Source: an uncultured Muribaculaceae bacterium (GTDB taxonomy: Bacteria; Bacteroidota; Bacteroidia; Bacteroidales; Muribaculaceae). From it: a stretch of 64,000 nucleotides of DNA. Below are positions 51,942 to 59,744 of this stretch, one piece after another; the first letter of the stretch is position 1, and the number at the start of each line of letters is the position of its first letter. A program made the position numbers and the translations under genes. Under the pieces are notes generated by a model. It had not been told where the DNA came from. It saw only the letters and a list, made by a program, of their open reading frames with translations, and did no database searches. The DNA is taken from contig CANNVE010000011.1 in NCBI GenBank assembly GCA_947525975.1, positions 1 through 64,000 of the forward strand. Reading direction: 5' to 3'.

Positions 51942-52670
51942 ATGAAAAAACTGATCATATCAATATTGGCTGTGCTCATGCTGGCTGTCGTATCGGCGCA
52001 GGCGCGCACATTCGCGCTCGTAGTGGGCATATCGCGCTATCAGGTAGAGGACGCCAACCTCTCGCAGACAGCCAAGGACGCCAAGTCGATGAAGGCTCTC
52101 ATAGAGAAGGCCATCACCAAAGATGTCACTATACTGACCAGCAAATACGCCACCAAGGACAATATCATCGAGAAGATGCGCGCCATCTGCAACCGCGCGC
52201 AGAAAGGCGACAACATACTCTTCTACTACAGCGGCCACGGCGCCGACGGCGGCCTCTATGTCTATGACAACAAACTGCTGCAGTATGACGAGATAGCCGA
52301 TTTGCTCGATTCGTCGGACGCAACGTTCAAGATCTGCTACATCGACGCCTGCCATGCCGGATCATCGGCCACGGCCACGAGCGCCGGGCCCACAAAGAAG
52401 AATGACTGCGTATATGTGGTGGGATGCCGCCCCGAAGAGAGTTCGCTCGAGAATGCTGTGCTCGGAGCCGGATTCTTCACACGCAGCCTGCTTCTTGGCC
52501 TCCGTGGCAAGGCAGACTCCAACGCCGACAAAAAGGTGACCGTCATAGAGCTCTTCAAATTTGTATACAACGATGTAGTGCGGAGGTCGAAAGGGCAGCA
52601 GCATCCGCAGCTGATCGCTCCGGAGCGTCTGCACCAGGCGGTGCTCTGCAATTGGAACAAGAAAAATTGA
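51942..52670 (+). CDS. Secreted caspase-like (C14/metacaspase) protease
   Basis: Signal peptide MKKLIISILAVLMLAVVSAQA; ILFYYSGHGADGG (His) and CYIDACHAGS (Cys) catalytic motifs. Confidence 0.92.
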   Translation: MKKLIISILAVLMLAVVSAQARTFALVVGISRYQVEDANLSQTAKDAKSMKALIEKAITKDVTILTSKYATKDNIIEKMRAICNRAQKGDNILFYYSGHGADGGLYVYDNKLLQYDEIADLLDSSDATFKICYIDACHAGSSATATSAGPTKKNDCVYVVGCRPEESSLENAVLGAGFFTRSLLLGLRGKADSNADKKVTVIELFKFVYNDVVRRSKGQQHPQLIAPERLHQAVLCNWNKKN

Positions 52671-52718
52671 CGACTTCGACCAAAAATCCGCATCATTCAT
52701 CCTAAATACCTTGATTTA

Positions 52719-52751
52719 TTTGGTATGCGTCTCTGATTTGCATTAAATTTG
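52719..52751 (+). promoter_or_regulatory. Promoter upstream of 52778 gene
   Basis: TTTG-N21-TAAATTTG. Confidence 0.55.
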
Positions 52752-52777
52752 CATCAGAAATCAAAACAACAACGGCA

Positions 52778-53605
52778 ATGAACACAACCAAACCCAACAC
52801 TCCCTTCGGTCAGCCGACCCAAGCGGGAAGCAATAAAGGAAAGTCACAGGGCAATTTCGCACAACAGGCAGCTGCAGCCGGAATCGGAGCTGTGGGTGGC
52901 GGAGTGGCCGGATGGGCCGCAAACTCGGCATTCGATCCCGATCCTGAGCCTGTGCCTGAAAACAATGAAGACCAGCAGGCTCAAGAGCAGCAGACTGCGC
53001 CGTCGTCGACCGCGTCAAGCGCCGGCTCCCATGCAGCCGCGCAGCAGCCGTCGCAAGGCGTGAGCGGTCAGCAGGCCGCAAATGCGATCTCCGGAAATAA
53101 CACTCCCGAGACGCCGACGACGCCCCCTGCCGAGCCCACAACTCCCGCTACTCCTGCCACACCCGCTACCCCCACGGCGCAGGAGATAAATCCCGATGAC
53201 ATCGAGATACAGGTAGAGGAGATCGACATGAGCACAGACGAGGAGACTGACGTGATCCTGGCCGAGGAGCAGATCGATCCCACCGACATCAATGCCGGCG
53301 ATAAGGTGGTGTTTGACAACGTAGGCACCGTATATACGCTCGACGGCGAGGCGTATTCAGCCGCAACATTCCATTTCGAAGGCGACGAAGAGCAGTTTGT
53401 GATGGTCGATGTCGACGGCGATGAGGTGTTTGACATTATCACAGACGAGAACTTCACTGTGGAGGTAGAGACCCCCTATGACTTCAGCTACGGCGATGCC
53501 GAGCAGCAGCTCAGCGCTGAGGATCCGAACTACTTGGCCGCAGCAGGCACTGAAGTGGAGATGCCCGATGACATTGACTTCACCGATGACATCATCACCA
53601 CCTGA
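52778..53605 (+). CDS. Acidic Pro/Ala/Thr-linker protein with glycine-zipper segment
   Basis: QQAAAAGIGAVGGGVAGWAANSAF; TPATPATPATPT linker; acidic domain with DVDGDEVFD. Confidence 0.75.
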   Translation: MNTTKPNTPFGQPTQAGSNKGKSQGNFAQQAAAAGIGAVGGGVAGWAANSAFDPDPEPVPENNEDQQAQEQQTAPSSTASSAGSHAAAQQPSQGVSGQQAANAISGNNTPETPTTPPAEPTTPATPATPATPTAQEINPDDIEIQVEEIDMSTDEETDVILAEEQIDPTDINAGDKVVFDNVGTVYTLDGEAYSAATFHFEGDEEQFVMVDVDGDEVFDIITDENFTVEVETPYDFSYGDAEQQLSAEDPNYLAAAGTEVEMPDDIDFTDDIITT

Positions 53606-53631
53606 TACGGTCCCGAAAAAGAGATACAGCG

Positions 53632-53784
53632 ATGGAAAAGACAAAATACCTTTACATCACCTGCCCGAAATGCTCAGGCAAGCTCAAGCTTATGGCGCCT
53701 GAAAGGGCCTGCAAAATGACATTCGGTTGCCCACACTGCAAAAGCAAGCTCAAACTTGTATACAACGGCGAGCATGACAATTGA
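53632..53784 (+). CDS. 50-aa zinc-ribbon protein (absent from supplied ORF track)
   Basis: MEKTKYLYITCPKCSGKLKLMAPERACKMTFGCPHCKSKLKLVYNGEHDN; two CPxC knuckles; in-frame ATG to TGA. Confidence 0.8.
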   Translation: MEKTKYLYITCPKCSGKLKLMAPERACKMTFGCPHCKSKLKLVYNGEHDN

Positions 53785-53837
53785 CAGCCAACGCGATAAG
53801 GCTATCGCCACAATCTGCAGGCTTTAGAACCAAGACA

Positions 53838-53890
53838 GCCTGTGCCGTAGGAGGCGCGCTACGCATCTGTCGGCACAGGGTGTTTTCTTT
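53838..53890 (+). terminator. Intercistronic hairpin/partial terminator
   Basis: cctgtgccg...cggcacagg followed by gtgttttctttat. Confidence 0.5.
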
Positions 53891-53912
53891 ATAAAACCAA
53901 TCACTATAAACG

Positions 53913-54530
53913 ATGCCCTCACTCGATAACTACATAGCTTTCAGATGCCAGAATGCAGACTGCGCGGCGCTGGTGAAGATGAAGCCTCCGCAGCCCGGCA
54001 AGGATTTCATCATCGTATGCCCGAAATGCAAGACGCGGCAAAAGTGGCAGTATGAGGGCATTGACTCCCAGTGCAAGCCTGTGGTGGTGCCAAAGGGCAT
54101 AGTCAGGAGTGAGCCAAAGGCTGAGCCCAAGGTGGAGCCTGACAGGCCCACGCCAATAGGCTTTATGAGGCTGAGCCCGATCCCCGGCAGGCTTGTCAGG
54201 GTGCGCAGCGGCTTTTTCCATCGCAATGAGCTGATCAATCTCGTGCCCGGGGAGAACACCGTGGGGCAGCGCGATGCGGCAAAGCCATCGACAGTGCAGA
54301 TCGATGATAAATTCATGAGCCGGCGTTCGGTGAAGATTGATGTATACGCCGAGCCTCGGGGATACAGATTCAAGTTCACCCTCATAAAGTCGCTTAATCC
54401 GGCGTATTTCAACGGCAAGGACATCAGGGAGGGATTTTCGAAGGAACTGGTGTTCGGAGACAGTTTCCGCATTGGCACCACAGATTTTATTTTTGAAGGC
54501 ATCGACGGCAGCCGCAAGCCAATCAGGTGA
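53913..54530 (+). CDS. Zinc ribbon plus FHA-like domain protein
   Basis: CQNADC...CPKC N-terminus; NTVGQRDAAKPSTVQIDDKFMSRRSVKIDV FHA-like core. Confidence 0.82.
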   Translation: MPSLDNYIAFRCQNADCAALVKMKPPQPGKDFIIVCPKCKTRQKWQYEGIDSQCKPVVVPKGIVRSEPKAEPKVEPDRPTPIGFMRLSPIPGRLVRVRSGFFHRNELINLVPGENTVGQRDAAKPSTVQIDDKFMSRRSVKIDVYAEPRGYRFKFTLIKSLNPAYFNGKDIREGFSKELVFGDSFRIGTTDFIFEGIDGSRKPIR

Positions 54531-54573
54531 GAGGTGGGCCTCATGACAAGTATAATAGATATCATAAGAAGCA

Positions 54574-55440
54574 ATGGAAGGTCAGCAAATAGAGGTACGC
54601 ACCAGATGCCAGAATGACAAATGTGGCGCGCCATTGAAATTTAAAGTGTCTAAGTATCGTAAAGTGCAGTTAGACTGCCCTACGTGCATGCTCAAGCAGG
54701 CATTTTCAATAGATCCCGGCACAGACCCCGGCAAGCCGGCGGTCACGCCTCTTGGCCTCGTGAAATTCGGCGCGCAGCCTCAGCCTGCCCCCAAGCCACA
54801 ACCGGCTCCGCAGCCTCAGCCCGCCCCCAGGCCGCAACCGGCTCCGCAGCCTCAGCCTGCCCCCAGGCCACAACCGGCTCCGCAGCCTCAGCCTGCCCCT
54901 AAGCCTCAGGAGGTGATTGAGCTTGAGGATGAATTGGTGGTTGGAAAGGAGACTATGATCTCATGCCCGCATTGCGCCGCCCAGCTTAAGATAAAGGTGC
55001 CCAAGGAGGGAAAAGGCAAGATGCAATGCGGCAAATGCAAGGGATTCATCGGCTTCAACGCCAAGAGCAAGACGGTGGTGATGCCCGGGCAGAGAAAGCC
55101 TACCCACACGAAGCGCGGACGATTGGTCAAAGTCAATGGCTTTCTCCGCAAGAACGACGTGTTCAAGCTGCGCGACGGCAAGAACGTGATAGGCAGATTT
55201 GACCATTCAAAGCAGTCAGACATAGCGATCGCAGGCGACGGGCTTATGAGTCGCCGCTCCGTAGAGATAGAGGTGACTCCCGTCATGGGCGGATACTCAT
55301 TCAGATTCACCATCCTGCAGTCGACCAATCCGGTGATATACAATAAGCAGGAGTGCCGCACGCCGTATTCGCGCGAGATACGCTTCGGCGATACTTTCGT
55401 GCTTGGCGAGACCACATTCAGGTTTGAGGCCGATGATTGA
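54574..55440 (+). CDS. Double zinc ribbon plus PQP-repeat linker plus FHA domain protein
   Basis: CQNDKC..CPTC and CPHC..CGKC; PQPAPQPQPAPRPQ repeats; NVIGRFDHSKQSDIAIAGDGLMSRRSVEIEV. Confidence 0.85.
   Translation: MEGQQIEVRTRCQNDKCGAPLKFKVSKYRKVQLDCPTCMLKQAFSIDPGTDPGKPAVTPLGLVKFGAQPQPAPKPQPAPQPQPAPRPQPAPQPQPAPRPQPAPQPQPAPKPQEVIELEDELVVGKETMISCPHCAAQLKIKVPKEGKGKMQCGKCKGFIGFNAKSKTVVMPGQRKPTHTKRGRLVKVNGFLRKNDVFKLRDGKNVIGRFDHSKQSDIAIAGDGLMSRRSVEIEVTPVMGGYSFRFTILQSTNPVIYNKQECRTPYSREIRFGDTFVLGETTFRFEADD
54778..54905 (+). repeat. In-frame PQPAP-coding tandem repeat
   Basis: Repeated ~36-nt units cagcctcagcctgcccccaggccacaaccggctccg. Confidence 0.9.
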
Positions 55441-55488
55441 TGGCGGTAGGCTCATGTCAATATTCGCAAACGCTGTAGCATCATCTTT

Positions 55489-56436
55489 ATGAAGATACGT
55501 ATCGACCAACCCTATTCCTTCCACCAGATTGGCATGCGGGCCAATCAGGAGGATGCCCGATATCCCGACGCTGACGCTCCGAGCGCAAGCGGCGCCCCAT
55601 TCTTCGCCGTGTGCGACGGCGTGGGCGGAGCTGAAGGCGGCGAATGCGCGAGCGCGGCAGTGTGCTCGGCTCTCGGGGCCTATATGGATGACCAGGATCC
55701 GGAGCTGCCATTCACGCTCGAAGACTTTCAGGAAGGGCTCACGGCAGCCTATCAGGCTTTATATGACACGATGCGGGCGAAGCATAACCGCGATATGGCC
55801 ACAACGCTGACTTTCCTCTACCTGAGCGCATCCGGGGCCACAATGGCGCACATGGGCGACAGCCGCATCTACCAGATACGCCCGGGCAAGGGCATTGTGT
55901 ATCGCTCTGAGGACCACTCGCTTGTGAATGAGATGGTGCAGAGGGGTGAGATAACAGCCCAAGAGGCAGAGACCCACCCGATGCGCAATTACATCACCCG
56001 CTGCATGTGCTTCACGCCGGCTGGCGCTGAAATGCCCTATGCCGAGGTCTGCATGACGCGCGACGTGCGCCCGGGCGACTGCTTCTTCCTCTGCTCCGAC
56101 GGAGTGCTTCACTCTATAAGCGACGCCGACCTGGTGCAGCTGCTTTGCCACTCGCCCGGCTCCGACAAAGAGAAGATGGACATGATCGCCCATGAATCAG
56201 CCTCGTCGTCAGACAACAACACGGCCACGCTTGTCAGAGTGGCCGATGTGGAGCCGGAGGATTTCGAGGCGCAGGAAAGCTTGACCGACGAAGCCTTGGC
56301 GGCTTTGGCCCTGCAGCGCCTCGGAGATGACGCCAAAGGGCTCACAATCGCATACGGCATCACGCCGGTGCAGCCTCAGGCCCCGGCATCGTCGCTGGTC
56401 GATCGCCTGACCGGATTATTCAGAAAACAAAAATAA
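55489..56436 (+). CDS. PP2C-family Ser/Thr phosphatase
   Basis: GMRANQEDARY, FFAVCDGVGGAEGGECAS, MAHMGDSRIYQIR, SSSDNNTATLV. Confidence 0.95.
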   Translation: MKIRIDQPYSFHQIGMRANQEDARYPDADAPSASGAPFFAVCDGVGGAEGGECASAAVCSALGAYMDDQDPELPFTLEDFQEGLTAAYQALYDTMRAKHNRDMATTLTFLYLSASGATMAHMGDSRIYQIRPGKGIVYRSEDHSLVNEMVQRGEITAQEAETHPMRNYITRCMCFTPAGAEMPYAEVCMTRDVRPGDCFFLCSDGVLHSISDADLVQLLCHSPGSDKEKMDMIAHESASSSDNNTATLVRVADVEPEDFEAQESLTDEALAALALQRLGDDAKGLTIAYGITPVQPQAPASSLVDRLTGLFRKQK

Positions 56437-56444
56437 AAATCTAT

Positions 56445-58001
56445 ATGGCAATGAAAAAATTTCTATTCCTTTTCGCCGCATTTCTGACATTTGCGGGCGG
56501 TGTGCAGAAGGCTAACGCGCAGCAGTCGCTGTCCCAGGCCACAGACAGCATCAAGGCTATCTACGAAGACGCCAAGAAGGGTGACTCTATGGCTCAGAAT
56601 CAAGTGGGATACTGGTACTTCATAGGCCGTCACGTGCATCAGAATTATGAAGAGGCTGTCAAATGGTGGGTGCTTTCAGGAAAGCAAGGCAACCCCTACG
56701 CGCTTGGCAATCTTGGCATCAGCTACCAGGCCGGATTTGGCGTCACGCCCGACTCTGTGAGGGCTGTAGGCCTCCTTGACCGCGCCCTTAAGGAAGGCAA
56801 CACCACCTTGTTCCCTGACCTCGTGAGTCTCGCCGACAATGGCGACACTTTCTACGCATCATACGTGGGCAGCTGCTACAAGCGCGGTCTCGGCACCAAG
56901 AAGAATCTCGGTAAAGCAGCCGTATATTACGAGAATGCCGCCGAGCATGGATCAATTTCCGCTATGTGCGAGCTGGGCATCCTCTACCGAGAGAGCAAGA
57001 AGCCGGAGAAGGCCTACGAATGGTTTGCCAAGGCTGCCAAGGCCAACAATCTGACGGGCATCTACTATTGCGGCGATATGCTTCAGAAGGGCGAGGGCGT
57101 GGCACAGGATAAGGAAAAAGGCTTCAACATGCTTCTGCGCGCCGCTGACGAGGGCTTCCCCGCAGCCCAATACGCAGTGGGGCATTCCTACAATACCGGC
57201 GACGGCACGGTGCGCAATGAGACTCTCGGCGCGCAATGGATGCAAAAGGCCGCCAACAATGGCCTGGCGCGCGCGCAGTATGCCCTTGGCCTCGCATACG
57301 CCACAGGCAATGGCGTTGACGCCAATTTCGAGACTGCGGCCGCTTGGCTTGCCGTAGCCACACAGAAGGGATTCACCCGGCAGATGAAGGCGGCTTTCGC
57401 CGAGGGCGGCGAGCTTGCAGGCACTAACTTCGCCGTGTATATGCGTGTGCTTAAAGCCATAGACGCTAAAGACTTTGAGGAGGCGCTAAAAGACATCAAG
57501 GTGCTCTCGAAGGCCAAGCTGCCCCAGGCCAAGACGCTCGAAGCGCTCGTGCTTCTTGATAAGGAATATAAGAAACTTAATGTGAAGAAGGGCATCAAGC
57601 TGCTGCAGGAGGGCATGAAGGCAGGAGATCCTATGGCGCAATATCTGATGGCCAAGAGATATGAGACCGGCGATGGCGTAGAGCAAGACATGACTCAGGC
57701 TGTGGGCCTTTATGAGAAGAGTTCGGAGGCCGGATATTACCGCGCCACATGCGAGCTCGGTGACCTGTACTTCGAGGGCCGCGGAGTCACGCAGGACTAC
57801 GCAAAGGCTGTAGAGTGCTATAAGTCAGTAGAGGCTCTGCTCACAGCATCGGCTGCCAAGCGCCTTGCGTCATGCTACGAAAACGGTCGCGGAGGCCTTA
57901 AGGCCGACAAGGCGATGGCTGACAAAATCTACAAGATGAAGCCGGCCGAGATCAGCAATCTCTTCCAGTTTCTGCCGGCTGCTCCCGCTGTCGTAAAATA
58001 A
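56445..58001 (+). CDS. Secreted Sel1/TPR-like repeat protein
   Basis: Signal peptide MKKFLFLFAAFLTFAGGVQKANA; repeats A..YE.G.GV..D...A..WY..AA..G...A. Confidence 0.92.
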   Translation: MAMKKFLFLFAAFLTFAGGVQKANAQQSLSQATDSIKAIYEDAKKGDSMAQNQVGYWYFIGRHVHQNYEEAVKWWVLSGKQGNPYALGNLGISYQAGFGVTPDSVRAVGLLDRALKEGNTTLFPDLVSLADNGDTFYASYVGSCYKRGLGTKKNLGKAAVYYENAAEHGSISAMCELGILYRESKKPEKAYEWFAKAAKANNLTGIYYCGDMLQKGEGVAQDKEKGFNMLLRAADEGFPAAQYAVGHSYNTGDGTVRNETLGAQWMQKAANNGLARAQYALGLAYATGNGVDANFETAAAWLAVATQKGFTRQMKAAFAEGGELAGTNFAVYMRVLKAIDAKDFEEALKDIKVLSKAKLPQAKTLEALVLLDKEYKKLNVKKGIKLLQEGMKAGDPMAQYLMAKRYETGDGVEQDMTQAVGLYEKSSEAGYYRATCELGDLYFEGRGVTQDYAKAVECYKSVEALLTASAAKRLASCYENGRGGLKADKAMADKIYKMKPAEISNLFQFLPAAPAVVK

Positions 58002-58025
58002 TCCACCGATTTCGCACAATATCGT

Positions 58026-58066
58026 CAAAGATAGCGCATCGATACAACGCCGATGCGCTATCTTTG
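58026..58066. repeat. Perfect 16-bp inverted repeat, 9-nt spacer
   Basis: CAAAGATAGCGCATCG-atacaacgc-CGATGCGCTATCTTTG. Confidence 0.97.
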
Positions 58067-58124
58067 TAATTGCTGAGCGGAGCAGAGCTCAGCGATTAAT
58101 ATAAAACCCCATCAAACTGATAAT

Positions 58125-58814
58125 ATGAAAAAGGAAAGCGTGAGACAAAAGGAAGCGCGCGACAGGATGAAGCGGCAGGCGGCTCAAGTGGCCGCCACAG
58201 TAGGTTTAGCCGGCGGCGGCACAGCGATGGCCGCAAACGCCTTTGCCGGCGAAAGCGGCGATGCCGATGAGGCTGTTGACGGATGCGCCCAGGCGGGGCA
58301 GCAGCCTGCCGCAGGAGCCGCAGCCGGAGTGCCGGCGGCGCCTGCTGTTGCGCCCTTGCATGCGTCGGGTGGCGCGCAGCCCCAGCCTGCAGATGCCCCG
58401 CAGCCTTCAGCCACAGCGCCGCAAGCAGTTACGCAAGAGCAGATGGCTGCGGCAAGCGTGCCTCAGCATGAGTGCGCGGTTCAGCATGCCGATGCCGATG
58501 TAGAAGAGGTGGATGGCTTTGACATTGAAGAGGAGGCTGTAGAGATTGTGAGCGGCGGATCACAGGGCGCGACATTCACGGCGTTCAGCGCTGTGAGCGG
58601 CGTGTACACCGTGGGCAGCGTCACGATCGAAGACCCTGACGGCACATTTGAGGAGGTGGCGTGTGACGAAGTGGAGATACAGCCCATCTACAATGCAGAT
58701 ATGGTGATGACCGGCGATCAGGCCTTTGAATGCGAAGCTCCCGGCATTGGAGTCGAGGATATGGATGCCTCTGGCTTCGAAGACTCGGATATCGATATCG
58801 AGACAGGCTTCTGA
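58125..58814 (+). CDS. Acidic Ala/Gln/Pro-linker protein with glycine-zipper segment (architectural relative of 52778..53605)
   Basis: QAAQVAATVGLAGGGTAMAANAFAG, A/P/Q-rich linker, acidic C-terminal domain EDMDASGFEDSDIDIETGF. Confidence 0.72.
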   Translation: MKKESVRQKEARDRMKRQAAQVAATVGLAGGGTAMAANAFAGESGDADEAVDGCAQAGQQPAAGAAAGVPAAPAVAPLHASGGAQPQPADAPQPSATAPQAVTQEQMAAASVPQHECAVQHADADVEEVDGFDIEEEAVEIVSGGSQGATFTAFSAVSGVYTVGSVTIEDPDGTFEEVACDEVEIQPIYNADMVMTGDQAFECEAPGIGVEDMDASGFEDSDIDIETGF

Positions 58815-58832
58815 TCCGTAGCCTCATAAAAA

Positions 58833-58868
58833 GCGAACAAGCCGACCAAAAAAGGTCGGCTTGCTCGC
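58833..58868. terminator. Bidirectional terminator between the cluster and the RM genes
   Basis: gcgaacaagccgacc-aaaaaa-ggtcggcttgctcgc. Confidence 0.7.
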
Positions 58869-59528
58869 CTATATTATCACACCGTCATCCTTGATGCGTG
58901 TCTCCACATCAGACCAAGGCCGATTGAGATGCCATAATGTCTCACTGAACAGCCTCCACACGACATCTTTGTCTATGTCATTCCATTCATTCTTGCGTAT
59001 AGATTTACGCAAAACGTATATCTGATCAATGCGTGAATAGGCCGGATCGACTGAAAAACTTACATCGTAACGTTCCGCCACGGCAATGAAACGCGCATGC
59101 GGGTTGCCGCTCTTGATCTTTTCGGCTGTGGCTATGATGCTGTCAAGCATAGTCTTGTCGATATATGTTTTCGCTTCAATGGCTACAGCCGGAATCTGTA
59201 TTGACAATGGATTGCCGTTGTCGATAGATATGTTGAATGTACGGTATATGGCATAATCCTGATCTTTTGTATTGACTTCAATCATCGGTGATTTTATGAA
59301 GTCTTTGAAGTTTTTAGCCTTGAAATACAGGTTTGAATAAGCCTTAACCGAACCGCTGTTCAGCACATTGTCTTTGTCATCCGAGAGTTTTATGTCAGTC
59401 AGGTAATCTTTGAAGAGCAAGAAAAGGAACTCTTCCAATATCGTAGGTCTGAATTTTCCCTGTGAAGAAAACGCCTGATCGAGTTGGTTGGAGCGCATGA
59501 AGTTGTAATATTCGTTAAGGTAATTCAC
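58869..59528 (-). CDS. Type II restriction endonuclease, probably Bpu10I-like (main part)
   Basis: GTG start; LSIQIPAVAIEAKTYIDKTMLDSIIATAEKIK with E-x-K nuclease-like motif; adjacent to a C5 MTase. Family name is from memory. Confidence 0.65.
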   Translation of the reverse strand: MNYLNEYYNFMRSNQLDQAFSSQGKFRPTILEEFLFLLFKDYLTDIKLSDDKDNVLNSGSVKAYSNLYFKAKNFKDFIKSPMIEVNTKDQDYAIYRTFNISIDNGNPLSIQIPAVAIEAKTYIDKTMLDSIIATAEKIKSGNPHARFIAVAERYDVSFSVDPAYSRIDQIYVLRKSIRKNEWNDIDKDVVWRLFSETLWHLNRPWSDVETRIKDDGVII

Positions 59529-59737
59529 TTTTTGAATATCGCCTCTTGTCCATATGACGTTATCGCAAGCACATTCCTTAAATAGCCGGCATAAGCCGCA
59601 ATGAGCAGACTCAAGGCGCTTTCTTGCTTCGCATTAAGCACACCGCTATTCTTTTTTATGATATTGGAAGCGTGGCACAATTGTGGATACCGCTTTTTCG
59701 CTTCCAGTATAAAGCTGAAATCTTCAGATTGATTCAT
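59525..59737 (-). CDS. 70-aa ORF overlapping the endonuclease start (possible N-terminal part of the same protein)
   Basis: Stop TGA overlaps the GTG start of the downstream ORF (AAAAAGTGA). Confidence 0.55.
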   Translation of the reverse strand: MNQSEDFSFILEAKKRYPQLCHASNIIKKNSGVLNAKQESALSLLIAAYAGYLRNVLAITSYGQEAIFKK

Positions 59738-59744
59738 GGCATTA

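Noticed and set aside
54684-54902. 72-aa plus-strand ORF in the PQP repeat region
   Set aside because: Alternative frame of the repeat inside the zinc-ribbon/FHA gene.
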